DNA of 64,000 nucleotides from NCBI GenBank assembly GCA_963702565.1, contig CAVPDE010000016.1:310001-374000 (forward strand), read 5' to 3'. The notes beneath the pieces are model-generated. The model was not told the DNA's origin. It did not search any database and saw nothing but the letters and a program-made list of their open reading frames with translations. The stretch comes from CAVPDE01 sp963702565. GTDB lineage: Bacteria > Desulfobacterota > DSM-4660 > Desulfatiglandales > HGW-15. Shown here one piece after another: positions 16,350-24,852 of this stretch. Every line of letters begins with the position of its first letter. The stretch's first letter is position 1. The position numbers were made by a program, and so were the translations under genes.

Positions 16350-18092
16350 ATGGATAAGATTTTGAGGATCAACATGGGCGCAGCTGGCGGACCTAAAGCA
16401 ACGGTAACCCCTGTCGGAGCCTATGCCGGGCTCGGCGGAAGAGCGATGACTTCCGGGATCGTTTCCAAGGAAGTGCCTCCTCTGTGTCATCCTCTTGGTG
16501 AGGACAACAAACTCGTCATAGCCCCGGGCATGCTGAGCGGAACAACGGCGGCCATGTCGGGCAGGCTTTCAGTGGGCTGCAAGAGCCCTCTCACAGGAGG
16601 CATCAAGGAAGCCAACGCTGGAGGCCAGCCCTCGCAGATGCTCGCAAGGCTCGGCTATGCCGCAATCGTTTTGGAGGGTAAGCCCAAAGAAGGCGCCCTC
16701 TACAAAGTGCTCATCAACAAGGACGGGGTGAAGATCACCTCCGCCGACAATCTCAAGATGCTGGGCAACTACGACACGGTCGAAAAAATCAAGGCTGAAT
16801 TCGGTGAGAAGATCGGCGTGATCTCCATCGGGCCTGCCGGTGAAATGAAGCTGGCCGCGGCTTCCATTGCCTGCACGGACATGGAACTCCGGCCCACACG
16901 GCATGCCGGCCGGGGCGGCGTGGGCGCGGTCATGGGCAGCAAGGGCGTCAAGGCGATCGTGATCGACGATGCAGGGGCCAAGATGCGAAGCCCCAAGGAC
17001 CCTGAAGCCTTCAAAGATGCCACGAAAAGATGGGTGGAAGGACTTCGAAAGCATCCGGTCACGGGTCAGGGCCTTCCTGCGTACGGGACCAACGTGCTCA
17101 CCAACGTGATCAACGAGGCCGGTGGCTATCCCACCAAGAACTTCATGTGGGGCCGATTCGACACCTGCTCCAAGATCAGCGGGGAAACCCAGGCAGCCCT
17201 GGAAAATCAGAGAGGCGGCGAGGGTTCCGCCACCCATGGCTGCCACCGCGGCTGCATCATCCGCTGCTCTGGAACCTTTTACAACAAGGATGGCCAGTAT
17301 CTCACCAAGCAACCCGAGTATGAGACCGTCTGGGCTCACGGCGGGAACTGCGGTATTGACGACCTGGATTCCATCGCCATGCTGGACCGCCTGGACGACG
17401 ACTTCGGCGTGGATACGATCGAAATGGGAGCGACCATCGGGGTAGCCATGGAAGCCGGATTGGCCAAGTTTGGCGATGCAAAGGCGGCCATCAACCTGGT
17501 CAAAGAAGTGGGCAAAGGCACTCCCCTCGGCAGGATTCTGGGAAGCGGTGCCGCTGTCACAGGCAAGGTGTTCGGAGTTGAGAGAGTTCCGGTGGTCAAA
17601 GGACAATCCATGCCTGCCTATGATCCCCGCGGGGTGCAGGGCATTGGCGTCACCTATGCCACAACCACTATGGGCGCGGATCACACCGCAGGATACGCAG
17701 TGGCCACCAACATCCTCGGCGTAGGAGGCAAGGTCGATCCTCTCAAGCCTGAAGGCCAGGTGGAGCTTTCGCGGAACCTTCAGATTACCACCGCAGCAGT
17801 AGATTCCACTGGCATGTGCCTGTTCATCGCGTTTGCAGCCATGGATCAGCCTGAGACCTTCCAGGCTCTCATTGACACCATCAACGCCTTCTACGGTTTG
17901 AAGCTCACGGGCAATGACGTGACTGAACTGGGGAAATCCGTCCTGAAGAAGGAAAGGGATTTCAACGCGGCGGCAGGGTTCACGTCAAAGCACGACCGTC
18001 TGCCCGACTTCTTTAAGAAAGAACCGCTTCCGCCTCACAACATCACCTTTAAAGTGACGGATAAGGATCTGGACTCAGTGTTCAACTGGTAG
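16350..18092 (+). CDS. Aldehyde:ferredoxin oxidoreductase family protein (AOR-1)
   Basis: 580 residues of the tungsten-pterin AOR family. It starts MDKILRINMG, has the pterin-contact loop GGRAMTSGIV, and CHRGCIIRC near residue 307 supplying three [4Fe-4S] ligands with CX3CX3C spacing. The fourth is in VDSTGMCLFIAF near the C-terminus, and ELRPTRHAGRGGVGAVMGSKGVKAIVI is the family core. AORs oxidise aldehydes to acids and reduce ferredoxin, or run in reverse. It is followed by a 197-residue protein, a MoaD-like protein and a HesA-type enzyme that could serve its cofactor. A strong RBS and a terminator (18116-18155) suggest a short transcript. Confidence 0.92.
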   Translation: MDKILRINMGAAGGPKATVTPVGAYAGLGGRAMTSGIVSKEVPPLCHPLGEDNKLVIAPGMLSGTTAAMSGRLSVGCKSPLTGGIKEANAGGQPSQMLARLGYAAIVLEGKPKEGALYKVLINKDGVKITSADNLKMLGNYDTVEKIKAEFGEKIGVISIGPAGEMKLAAASIACTDMELRPTRHAGRGGVGAVMGSKGVKAIVIDDAGAKMRSPKDPEAFKDATKRWVEGLRKHPVTGQGLPAYGTNVLTNVINEAGGYPTKNFMWGRFDTCSKISGETQAALENQRGGEGSATHGCHRGCIIRCSGTFYNKDGQYLTKQPEYETVWAHGGNCGIDDLDSIAMLDRLDDDFGVDTIEMGATIGVAMEAGLAKFGDAKAAINLVKEVGKGTPLGRILGSGAAVTGKVFGVERVPVVKGQSMPAYDPRGVQGIGVTYATTTMGADHTAGYAVATNILGVGGKVDPLKPEGQVELSRNLQITTAAVDSTGMCLFIAFAAMDQPETFQALIDTINAFYGLKLTGNDVTELGKSVLKKERDFNAAAGFTSKHDRLPDFFKKEPLPPHNITFKVTDKDLDSVFNW

Positions 18093-18115
18093 AAGCATTG
18101 ATTTGACTTGCTCTG

Positions 18116-18155
18116 ACGGGGAGATTGTGACTACAGTCTCCCCGTTCTCTTTTTG
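18116..18155 (+). terminator. Intrinsic terminator after AOR-1
   Basis: ACGGGGAGA and TCTCCCCGT form a nine-pair stem around a twelve-base loop, followed by TCTCTTTTT. It lies 24 bases after the AOR-1 stop. Confidence 0.75.
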
Positions 18156-18180
18156 CTCGAATAAAAAGGTATTCTTTTCT

Positions 18181-18252
18181 GTCATTCCGGCGGAAGCCGG
18201 AATCCAGATATGCCAAGAACCTCTGGACCCCGGCTTTCGCCGGGGTGACGAC
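18181..18252. repeat. GTCATTCCGGC...GCCGGGGTGACG palindromic repeat
   Basis: A well-known type of dispersed intergenic repeat in many bacterial genomes: GTCATTCCGGCGGAAGCCGG hairpin, spacer, then CCCCGGCTTTCGCCGGGGTGAC, a second hairpin; the ends are inverted (GTCA...TGAC). A single copy in this window. Confidence 0.75.
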
Positions 18253-18299
18253 TTGGAGACTTCTTTAGGATTCCATCAAAAACCACTTAGGTGCACACT

Positions 18300-18893
18300 A
18301 TGTCCAATCCAACCCTCTCTTTGATCGCACAGCCGAAGCTTCTTGAAAGATTTCTTCACCTCCTTCAGAAGGGAGTGAAGGTAACGGGTCGGATTGGTTC
18401 AAGTGTTCTGTCGTTTCTGCGCGATGATTTGGGGCTGAGCCCTGAATACGTGGACAAGAGAATTCAGACTCTTTTTTTAAATGGCAAAGCCATAGACAAT
18501 CCAGACACCTCCTTTCTCAAAGAAGACTCTACCCTTGCCCTTTCAGCAGCCATGCCCGGACTTCTGGGCGCAACCCTGCGCAAGGGAAGTTACTATGCTC
18601 GAATGCGTAACGAGATCTCCCATCAGGAGCAGAGCCGGCGCATCACTGTGCACGAAGGCATTGTTCAGCTGAAGCTTTTTAATCTTCTTCCTGCTGAGAT
18701 TGGGCCGGCAGTCCTAGCACGAGGGATCTGGCTGAAAGGCGAAGAGTTAAACCGGTTTCTTAAGGGATTGCCCGACGACGTTCTCGGGATGTGTTCGGAG
18801 GCCAAAGCGGATGGTCAGGCGGTCAGTCTGAAGGATTTCGGAGAAAAAAGCTCTAGATATGAATTGGTTCTTGTAAGAATCCAAAGTACTTAA
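18300..18893 (+). CDS. Hypothetical protein with MoaD-like beta-grasp-like segment
   Basis: 197 residues from the ATG with AGGTG upstream (a GTG three codons earlier is possible). No firm family is known to me. Residues about 55-90 (IQTLFLNGKAIDNPDTSFLKEDSTLALSAAMPGL) follow the same pattern as the end of the neighbouring MoaD-like protein (LIFVNGVHAKDDDVLKEGDRLGVFPPVAGG), suggesting an internal beta-grasp unit whose PGL replaces the free GG tail. A C-terminal domain of about 100 residues follows (HEGIVQLKLFNLLPAEIGP...). It sits between AOR-1 and the MoaD-like gene, so a role in AOR assembly or cofactor handling is possible; this is inference. Confidence 0.6.
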   Translation: MSNPTLSLIAQPKLLERFLHLLQKGVKVTGRIGSSVLSFLRDDLGLSPEYVDKRIQTLFLNGKAIDNPDTSFLKEDSTLALSAAMPGLLGATLRKGSYYARMRNEISHQEQSRRITVHEGIVQLKLFNLLPAEIGPAVLARGIWLKGEELNRFLKGLPDDVLGMCSEAKADGQAVSLKDFGEKSSRYELVLVRIQST

Positions 18894-19136
18894 TTAACCG
18901 CCTGCAACGGGCGGGAAAACCCCTAACCGGTCCCCCTCTTTAAGAACGTCGTCATCCTTGGCGTGAACCCCGTTAACGAAGATGAGCTTCACCGTTTCAA
19001 GCGGCACCTTAAGTTCTTCAAGGAGAGCCTTGATAGTGGTCCCCTCCTGTATTTCAAGGTAACCCGGTTTCTTCTCAAGTGGGACTTGAGGCATGTACTT
19101 ACCCAAGGATGCATAAAGTTTCAATTCAATCTTCAT
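18894..19136 (-). CDS. MoaD/ThiS-family sulfur carrier protein
   Basis: 80 residues with the beta-grasp pattern of MoaD: MKIELKLYASLGKYMP at the start, EGTTIKALLEELKVP, LIFVNGVHAKDDDVLKEGDRLGVFPPVAGG at the end. The terminal Gly-Gly is where an E1-like enzyme adenylates and a thiocarboxylate forms. It is convergent with the 18300 gene (stops adjacent) and a HesA/ThiF-type enzyme is encoded at 19379. In AOR-bearing anaerobes such MoaD paralogues often supply the dithiolene sulfur of the tungstopterin. Confidence 0.9.
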   Translation of the reverse strand: MKIELKLYASLGKYMPQVPLEKKPGYLEIQEGTTIKALLEELKVPLETVKLIFVNGVHAKDDDVLKEGDRLGVFPPVAGG

Positions 19137-19378
19137 TTCGCTCAGACCACCTATTTTCCAGCGACTTCAATCTACTTTTAATCACTGCGCCAAGGGATTG
19201 TCAATAACGGTAGCTTCGCATGATCCCATATTGAATACCTTGCAATATTCAAAGAAAAACATTAAGAAAATAACCGTAGGCAGCCCGTTGCCCGTGGTCC
19301 TTTGTCCCTAGTCGTATATCAGTAGTCTCAAATCGGCGGTCTGCGGTCAGCGGTCGTATTTAAACAAACGGTTCAAGA
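19137..19378. other. Intergenic region with degenerate repeat
   Basis: About 240 bases between divergent moaD-like and hesA-like genes. The right part (about 19280-19365) contains short repeated words (CGGTCTGCGGTCAGCGGTC, and CCCGTTGCCCGTGGTCC) like dispersed repeats in related genomes. No clear promoter or gene. Confidence 0.4.
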
Positions 19379-20260
19379 ATGATTCAGGAAACCAGGACAG
19401 CACTTGAAAGGGCAATCCAAGCTAAGGCCAAGCCGATCAAGGATCTGGTCGGGAGGGATGTTTCGGTCCTCGATGAGGTACATGCCGATTCCATCGCTCT
19501 TGACCTGGGGCTCACTCTCCTCATTGTTTATAAGGCAACGCTTGGCCTGGGTATCTATCCGCGCCGCTACCTGAGAAATCGAGACAGTATCTCTCTTCAG
19601 GATCAAATCAAACTCGCTGAATCAAGAGTCGGGGTGGTTGGAGCAGGTGGGCTTGGCGGAACCGTGATTCAGCTTCTGGGACGGATCGGTATCGGCCACA
19701 TGACCGTTGTCGATTGCGATGTCTTCGATGAGACTAACCTGAATCGTCAGGCCTTCTGCACCAGGGAATGGGTCGGTCAACCCAAAGCCCTCGCTGTTCA
19801 GACTCAGCTCAACTCCATAAACCCGGCCGTGGAGGTCGCTGCCCACATTGTTCGCCTCGACTCGGCCAACGGTCCGGGGATTCTGTCCGGCTGTCAGGTG
19901 ATTGTGGATGCCCTTGACAATGTCAAAGACCGCCTGGCTCTGGAAGCTCTGGCCAAGAGCATGGGAGTTCCTTTTGTTCACGGGGCCCTTGCCGGTTTCG
20001 AGGGCCAGCTCATGACCGTGTTTCCCGAGGATCCGGGGCTCAAGCAGATCTACGGAAGCGGCGATGAAAGGGGCGACGCGGCCAACCGGCCTGAATTTCT
20101 TTTGGGCGTGCCGTCTATCACCCCTTCCCTTGTAGCCACTCTCGAGGCCATGGAAGTTCTTAAAATCTTGCTCAACCGTGGGACCACCTTCAGGAACAAA
20201 ATGGTTTACATAGATCTTGAGAGAGGTGAGTGGAGCCAGTTCAGTTTTCAAGCCGAGTAA
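19379..20260 (+). CDS. HesA/MoeB/ThiF-family adenylyltransferase
   Basis: 293 residues of the E1-like ThiF fold. The first ~75 residues are an extra N-terminal region. The nucleotide-binding loop VGVVGAGGLGGTVIQLLGRIGIG is followed by VVDCDVFDETNLNRQAF (Asp/Asn/Arg of the active site) and VDALDNVKDR. The two CxxC zinc pairs of E. coli MoeB are absent and no clear catalytic cysteine is in the usual crossover loop, so it resembles the HesA type, which only adenylates its partner. The likely partner is the MoaD-like protein at 18894. The ferredoxin-nitroreductase follows after 19 bases. Confidence 0.87.
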   Translation: MIQETRTALERAIQAKAKPIKDLVGRDVSVLDEVHADSIALDLGLTLLIVYKATLGLGIYPRRYLRNRDSISLQDQIKLAESRVGVVGAGGLGGTVIQLLGRIGIGHMTVVDCDVFDETNLNRQAFCTREWVGQPKALAVQTQLNSINPAVEVAAHIVRLDSANGPGILSGCQVIVDALDNVKDRLALEALAKSMGVPFVHGALAGFEGQLMTVFPEDPGLKQIYGSGDERGDAANRPEFLLGVPSITPSLVATLEAMEVLKILLNRGTTFRNKMVYIDLERGEWSQFSFQAE

Positions 20261-20279
20261 GTAGGGAGAGAAGCAAACA

Positions 20280-21104
20280 ATGAATTTCATTTCTGTTGAT
20301 CACGAGAAATGCAACCAGGATGGTCTCTGTGCCAGTGAATGTCCTGCCCGGATCATCGTGATGGACCCGAAGGAAGACTATCCTGTGCCCACATCGGACT
20401 TCAAGGATTTTTGCCTGAAATGCGGCCACTGTGTGAGCATCTGTCCGACGGACGCTCTTCGCCTGGATTGGCTGGGTCCGGAGAAGTGCCCGGCCATGAA
20501 GAAGGAAATGGAAGTTACTCCTGAACAGGCCGAGCAGTTTCTCTGCGGCCGCCGTTCTATCCGGACCTTCAAAGACAAAAAGGTGCCCAGAAATATGCTT
20601 GAAAAACTGCTGCAAGTCGCCTGTTCCGCCCCATCCGCCAAGAACCAGCAACCCTGGCATTGGATCGTGATCCAGGACTCTGTTGAGGTTCGGAAAATTG
20701 CGGGCATGGTCATCGACGCGATGCGCATGGTTATTCAGGCTGACCCTCAAAAAGCGATGACCATGGGATTTCAACGTGCGGTGGCGAGCTGGGATCAAGG
20801 GTACGATCGCATCTGCCGCGGGGCGCCCCACCTCATCGTAGCGCACGCGGACAAGAACTGGGTCTTCGGGCCTGAGGATACGGCATTGGCCTTGAGCCTG
20901 CTGGACCTCTACGCGACGAGCCTGGGATTGGGAGCCTGCTGGGCCGGCTATGTGTACAAAACCGTGAATGTCTATCCGCCCTTGTTTGAGGCCCTGGGCC
21001 TGCCTGCTGATCACCTCGCTTTCGGGGCGATGATGATCGGATATCCCAAGTTCAAATACCGGCGTATTCCCGTGCGCAACAAGCCGCGCGTGACCTGGAA
21101 ATAG
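20280..21104 (+). CDS. Ferredoxin-nitroreductase fusion protein
   Basis: 274 residues. The first ~70 form a two-[4Fe-4S] ferredoxin (CNQDGLCASECP and CLKCGHCVSICP). From about residue 88 an FMN nitroreductase domain follows: RRSIRTFKDKKVPRNML, ACSAPSAKNQQPWHWIVI, GLGACWAGY and MMIGYPKFKYRRIP at the end. Such fusions take electrons from ferredoxin to reduce an unknown substrate. AGGGAGAG lies before the ATG. It is probably co-transcribed with the HesA-type gene before and the membrane protein after, with gaps of 19 and 9 bases. Confidence 0.9.
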   Translation: MNFISVDHEKCNQDGLCASECPARIIVMDPKEDYPVPTSDFKDFCLKCGHCVSICPTDALRLDWLGPEKCPAMKKEMEVTPEQAEQFLCGRRSIRTFKDKKVPRNMLEKLLQVACSAPSAKNQQPWHWIVIQDSVEVRKIAGMVIDAMRMVIQADPQKAMTMGFQRAVASWDQGYDRICRGAPHLIVAHADKNWVFGPEDTALALSLLDLYATSLGLGACWAGYVYKTVNVYPPLFEALGLPADHLAFGAMMIGYPKFKYRRIPVRNKPRVTWK

Positions 21105-21113
21105 GAGAGAAAG

Positions 21114-22064
21114 ATGGATCATGGATTATCACAATACGAGGCACGGGAGCGTCTCCTCTGGTTTCTGTTCTTGCTGCTTTGCGCTCTCTTGGCCTTGCCT
21201 GCAATGTGGATTCATCTCGCCGGAGTTCCCCGCACTCCTGTCATAGCGACGACCTCTGAGGCCCTCAAGACTTACGGGTTCTGGGCACAGCGCCACTGGA
21301 TCCATGTGGGCCCCCTTGGGAAGGTGCTGGCTTACCTGGCGTGGGCTGCAGTTTTGTTCATCGTGGCCCGTTGCTTGTGGCTCATCGCCCAGTTTATCGG
21401 GAAGGGGTTTCTTCTCAGGGACTTGCGCGAGATGATGTCGAGCGTGAAGAGCCGCCAAGCCGCCAAACTTTCGGATTCGACAACCGATGTTCAGAACAAA
21501 CCTTATGCCGGGTTTGCTCTGATGGTCAGCCGTCTGAACCGCCCCTCCCGTTTTCTGTTTCATGCTTTTAGAAGAGCTCAAACCACGCTGTCCTCCACAG
21601 CGGCAATGCCTTTCACCGACGGCCTGCTCGAGCGCCAGCAGCGCCTCTCTGATATGGATCAGCAGATATTCAGGACTTCCTGGACTGCTTTTCGCTGGAT
21701 AATGCTTCTCATGCCCATCCTCGCAGCCCTGCAAAGCTTCTGGCTGATCTACTCTGAGAGGCAGCTCTTCCTTGGCAAGCAGAGTGGACTCGAACAGTTC
21801 GCCAACGCTTTTTGGCCCGCCATGCTTCCTGTGGTCCAGTTGACGGTTCTGGCGGTTTTTCTGGGACTGGTGTCTGCCTTTCTGAGTCGGGTGGAAAGCC
21901 TCTATCTGGCAAACCTCGACGCATCGCTTTACGATCAAATGCTTTCCGAATTACCTATCCGCAGTTCAGACACTCTGATCATACTTCAATCGCTGCAGAG
22001 CCACTTCCGTGAACTTCAGGGTGGACTGAAACGCTTGGAGCTCGAAATAAAGAACAAGAAGTGA
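21114..22064 (+). CDS. Membrane protein, distantly MotA/TolQ/ExbB-like
   Basis: 316 residues with hydrophobic segments near 14-35, 70-97, 192-213 and 240-266, and a C-terminal amphipathic region (LQSHFRELQGGLKRLELEIKNKK) that may be a coiled coil. The number and position of helices and the cytoplasmic loop between the second and third are reminiscent of MotA/TolQ/ExbB proteins, but I see no decisive motif and no partner gene. AGGAGAG precedes the ATG. It likely ends the 19379-22064 transcript. Confidence 0.6.
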   Translation: MDHGLSQYEARERLLWFLFLLLCALLALPAMWIHLAGVPRTPVIATTSEALKTYGFWAQRHWIHVGPLGKVLAYLAWAAVLFIVARCLWLIAQFIGKGFLLRDLREMMSSVKSRQAAKLSDSTTDVQNKPYAGFALMVSRLNRPSRFLFHAFRRAQTTLSSTAAMPFTDGLLERQQRLSDMDQQIFRTSWTAFRWIMLLMPILAALQSFWLIYSERQLFLGKQSGLEQFANAFWPAMLPVVQLTVLAVFLGLVSAFLSRVESLYLANLDASLYDQMLSELPIRSSDTLIILQSLQSHFRELQGGLKRLELEIKNKK

Positions 22065-22074
22065 CAAGACGTTT

Positions 22075-22147
22075 CGGCTTTTGAACTGGTCACTAGAAAA
22101 GGTCATGGCCCATGCACTCAGCCAGAAGCGTTCAGGTTCCAAAAGCC
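22075..22147. other. Inverted repeat between convergent genes
   Basis: CGGCTTTTGAAC at 22075-22086 and GTTCCAAAAGCC at 22136-22147 pair around a loop of about 49 bases between two converging genes. The loop is long for a terminator, so the role is uncertain. Confidence 0.35.
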
Positions 22148-22162
22148 AGAATCCTGCGGGAA

Positions 22163-23311
22163 CTATTTTTCCAGGAAATCCCTGCGGCTGAGTGACAGGT
22201 CAATGGTGGTTTCCATGACCAGTCCGCCCCGCAGGAATTTCACCGGCAGCCGATCCGAGGCGCCGAAACGCTTATTGGCGTCCACAAGGCAATCACTGCT
22301 GCACGCCTCCTCTTCGCCGAAGGAAATCACCAGATCCCCTCCCAAGAGAAATTCGCGGCCCAGCATCCGCGCCTGCACAGAGCCGCCCTGTAAGCCCGCT
22401 TTGTCCGCAGGGCTGCCTTTGGCCACCCGTTCGATGAGCAACCCCCCTTTCAGATCGCGGTTCAGCAACCTGGCCACCCCTTCTGCGTTCAGATAAATCC
22501 CTTCAATGCCGAGCCAGAAACGATCTTTGAAGGAAAGGAGCGCCTTGGCCGTGTTGATGGGCACAACGAAGCCGATGCCCTGAAAACCGCCACTCACCGA
22601 AAGGATCCGGGACGCGATGCCGACCACTTGTCCCTTGGAGTTCAGCAAAGGTCCGCCGCTGTTCCCCACATTGATGGCGGCATCGGTCTGGATGAATTTT
22701 GCCGGAATCGTGCCGTCGTAGAAGCGGCCGAAGTCGCGAAACCCGCTGATATGCCCCACGGAAAAGGAATTTTCAAGGCCGTAGGGGCTCCCTATGGCAT
22801 AGGCCGCCTGCCCGACGACCAAACGGTCCGAATCTCCGAGTTCCGCATGCGGATGGCCAGGCACCGGCTCGATGAACCTGATCAGGGCAATGTCCGCACC
22901 GGTCTCACTAAAGAGAAATTCCGCCGGGTGCAACTTCTCGTCCTGAGTCTTCACCATGATTTCTTCTGCGCCGCTGACCACGTGGGCCGCGGTGAGGACA
23001 TGGCACTGCGCCGAGATCAACACCCCGCTTCCAACCGCCTTCTGCTGCACCTCCCTCCCATCCTGAAAGGCCCTCTGGGAAGTCAAGATGGTGACTACAG
23101 AAGGCAGGATTCTACGGTAAACGCGGGCCGATTGAACCTCATCCCCGGTGAGATAATCAGGGAGGGTTCGTTCCTTGGGACCGGCGCCAACTTCGGTCGA
23201 ACAGGAAGCAGTCACAAAGGCACACAAAAAACCAGCCAGGACAAGAAGCAGATGGTTCACGGTCTCCGAATGCTTCCGCGGCCTTGTCGTCATAGCGGCA
23301 TTCCCTGTCAT
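22163..23311 (-). CDS. HtrA/DegP-type S1C serine protease with PDZ domain
   Basis: 382 residues from the ATG at 23311, chosen because GAGGAG stands eight bases before it; an in-frame start seven codons upstream has no such site. An N-terminal membrane/signal segment (HLLLVLAGFLCAFVTASCS; Cys could be lipidated although the lipobox is poor) leads to a trypsin-like domain with catalytic His (VLTAAHVVSG), Asp (GADIALI) and Ser (VGNSGGPLL). One C-terminal PDZ domain follows. It is a periplasmic quality-control protease, last in the run pilD-kinase-regulator-protease. Confidence 0.92.
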   Translation of the reverse strand: MTGNAAMTTRPRKHSETVNHLLLVLAGFLCAFVTASCSTEVGAGPKERTLPDYLTGDEVQSARVYRRILPSVVTILTSQRAFQDGREVQQKAVGSGVLISAQCHVLTAAHVVSGAEEIMVKTQDEKLHPAEFLFSETGADIALIRFIEPVPGHPHAELGDSDRLVVGQAAYAIGSPYGLENSFSVGHISGFRDFGRFYDGTIPAKFIQTDAAINVGNSGGPLLNSKGQVVGIASRILSVSGGFQGIGFVVPINTAKALLSFKDRFWLGIEGIYLNAEGVARLLNRDLKGGLLIERVAKGSPADKAGLQGGSVQARMLGREFLLGGDLVISFGEEEACSSDCLVDANKRFGASDRLPVKFLRGGLVMETTIDLSLSRRDFLEK

Positions 23312-23404
23312 GAGCAATTCTCCTCTTTTCAACTATACCAGTCCGCTGAAGCACAATCAAAGCAGATTTGCGCCCAGGGCAACCCGCGTGGTCGCAGTTC
23401 GTGC

Positions 23405-24787
23405 TCACTTTTTCTTGAGCTCGTACTCCTTGATCTTGGCGTCCAGCGTCGGTCGGCTGATCTCCAGGATCTTGGCCGCCTGAGTGAGGTTGCCTCCTGT
23501 GCGTTCAAGGGCTTTCTGGATGAGATCCCTTTCCAGCCAGGTGGACGCCTTGCGGATGGAGAGACTGTCCTCCGGAAAGCGGGCCGGCATGGAGGTATAA
23601 TCCGAGGGGATGTGAGTTCTGATGTGGGTGGGGAGATCCTCCGGCGTGATAAACCGGCCTTTTGCAAGCAGCACAGCCCGTTCGATCACGTTCTCCAACT
23701 CACGGATGTTGCCGGGCCAGGGGTATCGCGTGAGAATCGGCATGGCCTCGGAAGAGAGCGCTTCCAGGTCTTTTTGAAGTTTCTTATTGAACATGTCGAT
23801 GAAGTATCCGACCAGAAGCGGGATATCCCCTGTCCTCTCCCTGAGAGGGGGCAGGTGAATGGTCATCACGTTGATGCGATAGAAAAGATCTTCCCGAAAT
23901 CTCCCCTCTTCAATTTCCTTTCGGAGATCTTTGGACGTGGCAGCGATCACTCTCACGTCGATCTTCTTGGCCCCCACCCCTCCGAGCGGGGTGATTTCCT
24001 CTTCCTGGAGCACCCGAAGCAGTTTCACCTGAAGAGGAAGGGGCAGTTCTCCGATCTCGTCGAGGAACATGGTGCCGGTGTTTGCCTCTTCGAACCTGCC
24101 TGGCTTGTCCTTTACCGCATCCGTGAAAGCGCCCCGCTTGTAGCCGAAAAGCTCGCTTTCAAGAAGGTTCTCGGGAATGCTGCCGCAGTTGATGGACACC
24201 ATGGGGGCGGAGGCTCTTGCTCCGCTGCTGTGAACCTCCCTTGCGATCAGATCTTTTCCCGTGCCGCTCTCCCCCGTGATCAGGACCGTGGTCTTGTGGT
24301 CCGCCACTTTCTTGACGAGATCAAACACATGGCGCATGGGTTCACTTCGGGCCTTGATGTTTTCGAAGGAGTACCGCTGGCTCTTCTCTTCCTTGAGTTT
24401 TATGTTTTCCGCCTTGAGACGCTCGCGCTCCTCAGCCTTCTTCAGGGTTAGAAGAACCTCATCGGTCTTGAAGGGCTTTGAGATGTAGTCATAGGCTCCG
24501 ATTTTCATCGCTTCAAGGGCATCGTCCATATTGCCGAAGGCGGACATCATGATGAAGGTCTTTTCCGGGTATTTCTCGTGAGCGCTCTTCAGGAAAGCCA
24601 TGCCGTCCATTTTCGGCATGCGGAGATCGCAGAGGATAAAATCAAACTCCGCCTTACTCATCTTTTCCAGGCCTTCCGCCCCGTTTGAAGCCGTCTCAGC
24701 GGCATAGCCGGCCTTTTTGAGCATGATCTGGAGCATATGGCGCATGTTCTTTTCATCGTCAATGACGAGCACGCGATTGCCGGACAT
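23405..24787 (-). CDS. Sigma-54-dependent response regulator (NtrC/AtoC type)
   Basis: 460 residues: receiver domain (1-120; acidic DDE at 10-12, phospho-Asp in FILCDLRMPKMDG, Lys in SKPF), AAA+ domain (about 143-380; Walker A GESGTGKD, Walker B FLDEIGELP) and a Fis-type HTH at the end (GGNLTQAAKILEISRPTLDAKIKEY). The sigma-54 contact loop reads GAFTDA instead of the usual GAFTGA. It pairs with the histidine kinase encoded just upstream, from which a repeat-containing gap of 235 bases separates it, and the HtrA-like protease follows after 93 bases. Target promoters were not found here. Confidence 0.95.
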   Translation of the reverse strand: MSGNRVLVIDDEKNMRHMLQIMLKKAGYAAETASNGAEGLEKMSKAEFDFILCDLRMPKMDGMAFLKSAHEKYPEKTFIMMSAFGNMDDALEAMKIGAYDYISKPFKTDEVLLTLKKAEERERLKAENIKLKEEKSQRYSFENIKARSEPMRHVFDLVKKVADHKTTVLITGESGTGKDLIAREVHSSGARASAPMVSINCGSIPENLLESELFGYKRGAFTDAVKDKPGRFEEANTGTMFLDEIGELPLPLQVKLLRVLQEEEITPLGGVGAKKIDVRVIAATSKDLRKEIEEGRFREDLFYRINVMTIHLPPLRERTGDIPLLVGYFIDMFNKKLQKDLEALSSEAMPILTRYPWPGNIRELENVIERAVLLAKGRFITPEDLPTHIRTHIPSDYTSMPARFPEDSLSIRKASTWLERDLIQKALERTGGNLTQAAKILEISRPTLDAKIKEYELKKK

Positions 24788-24852
24788 GGTGTCTATCCCT
24801 CGACTCTCTCGCTTTAGAATCTTAGTCTGTACCTTCCACGCAAACTGCTTAG

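Noticed and set aside
22075..22147. Another copy of the 9668/45982 element
   Set aside because: AGAAAAGGTCATGGCCCATGC resembles the element end, but there is no matching other end or interior.
22628..24451. Plus-strand 607-residue reading frame
   Set aside because: It runs antisense to the HtrA-like protease and the sigma-54 regulator, which have complete motifs.
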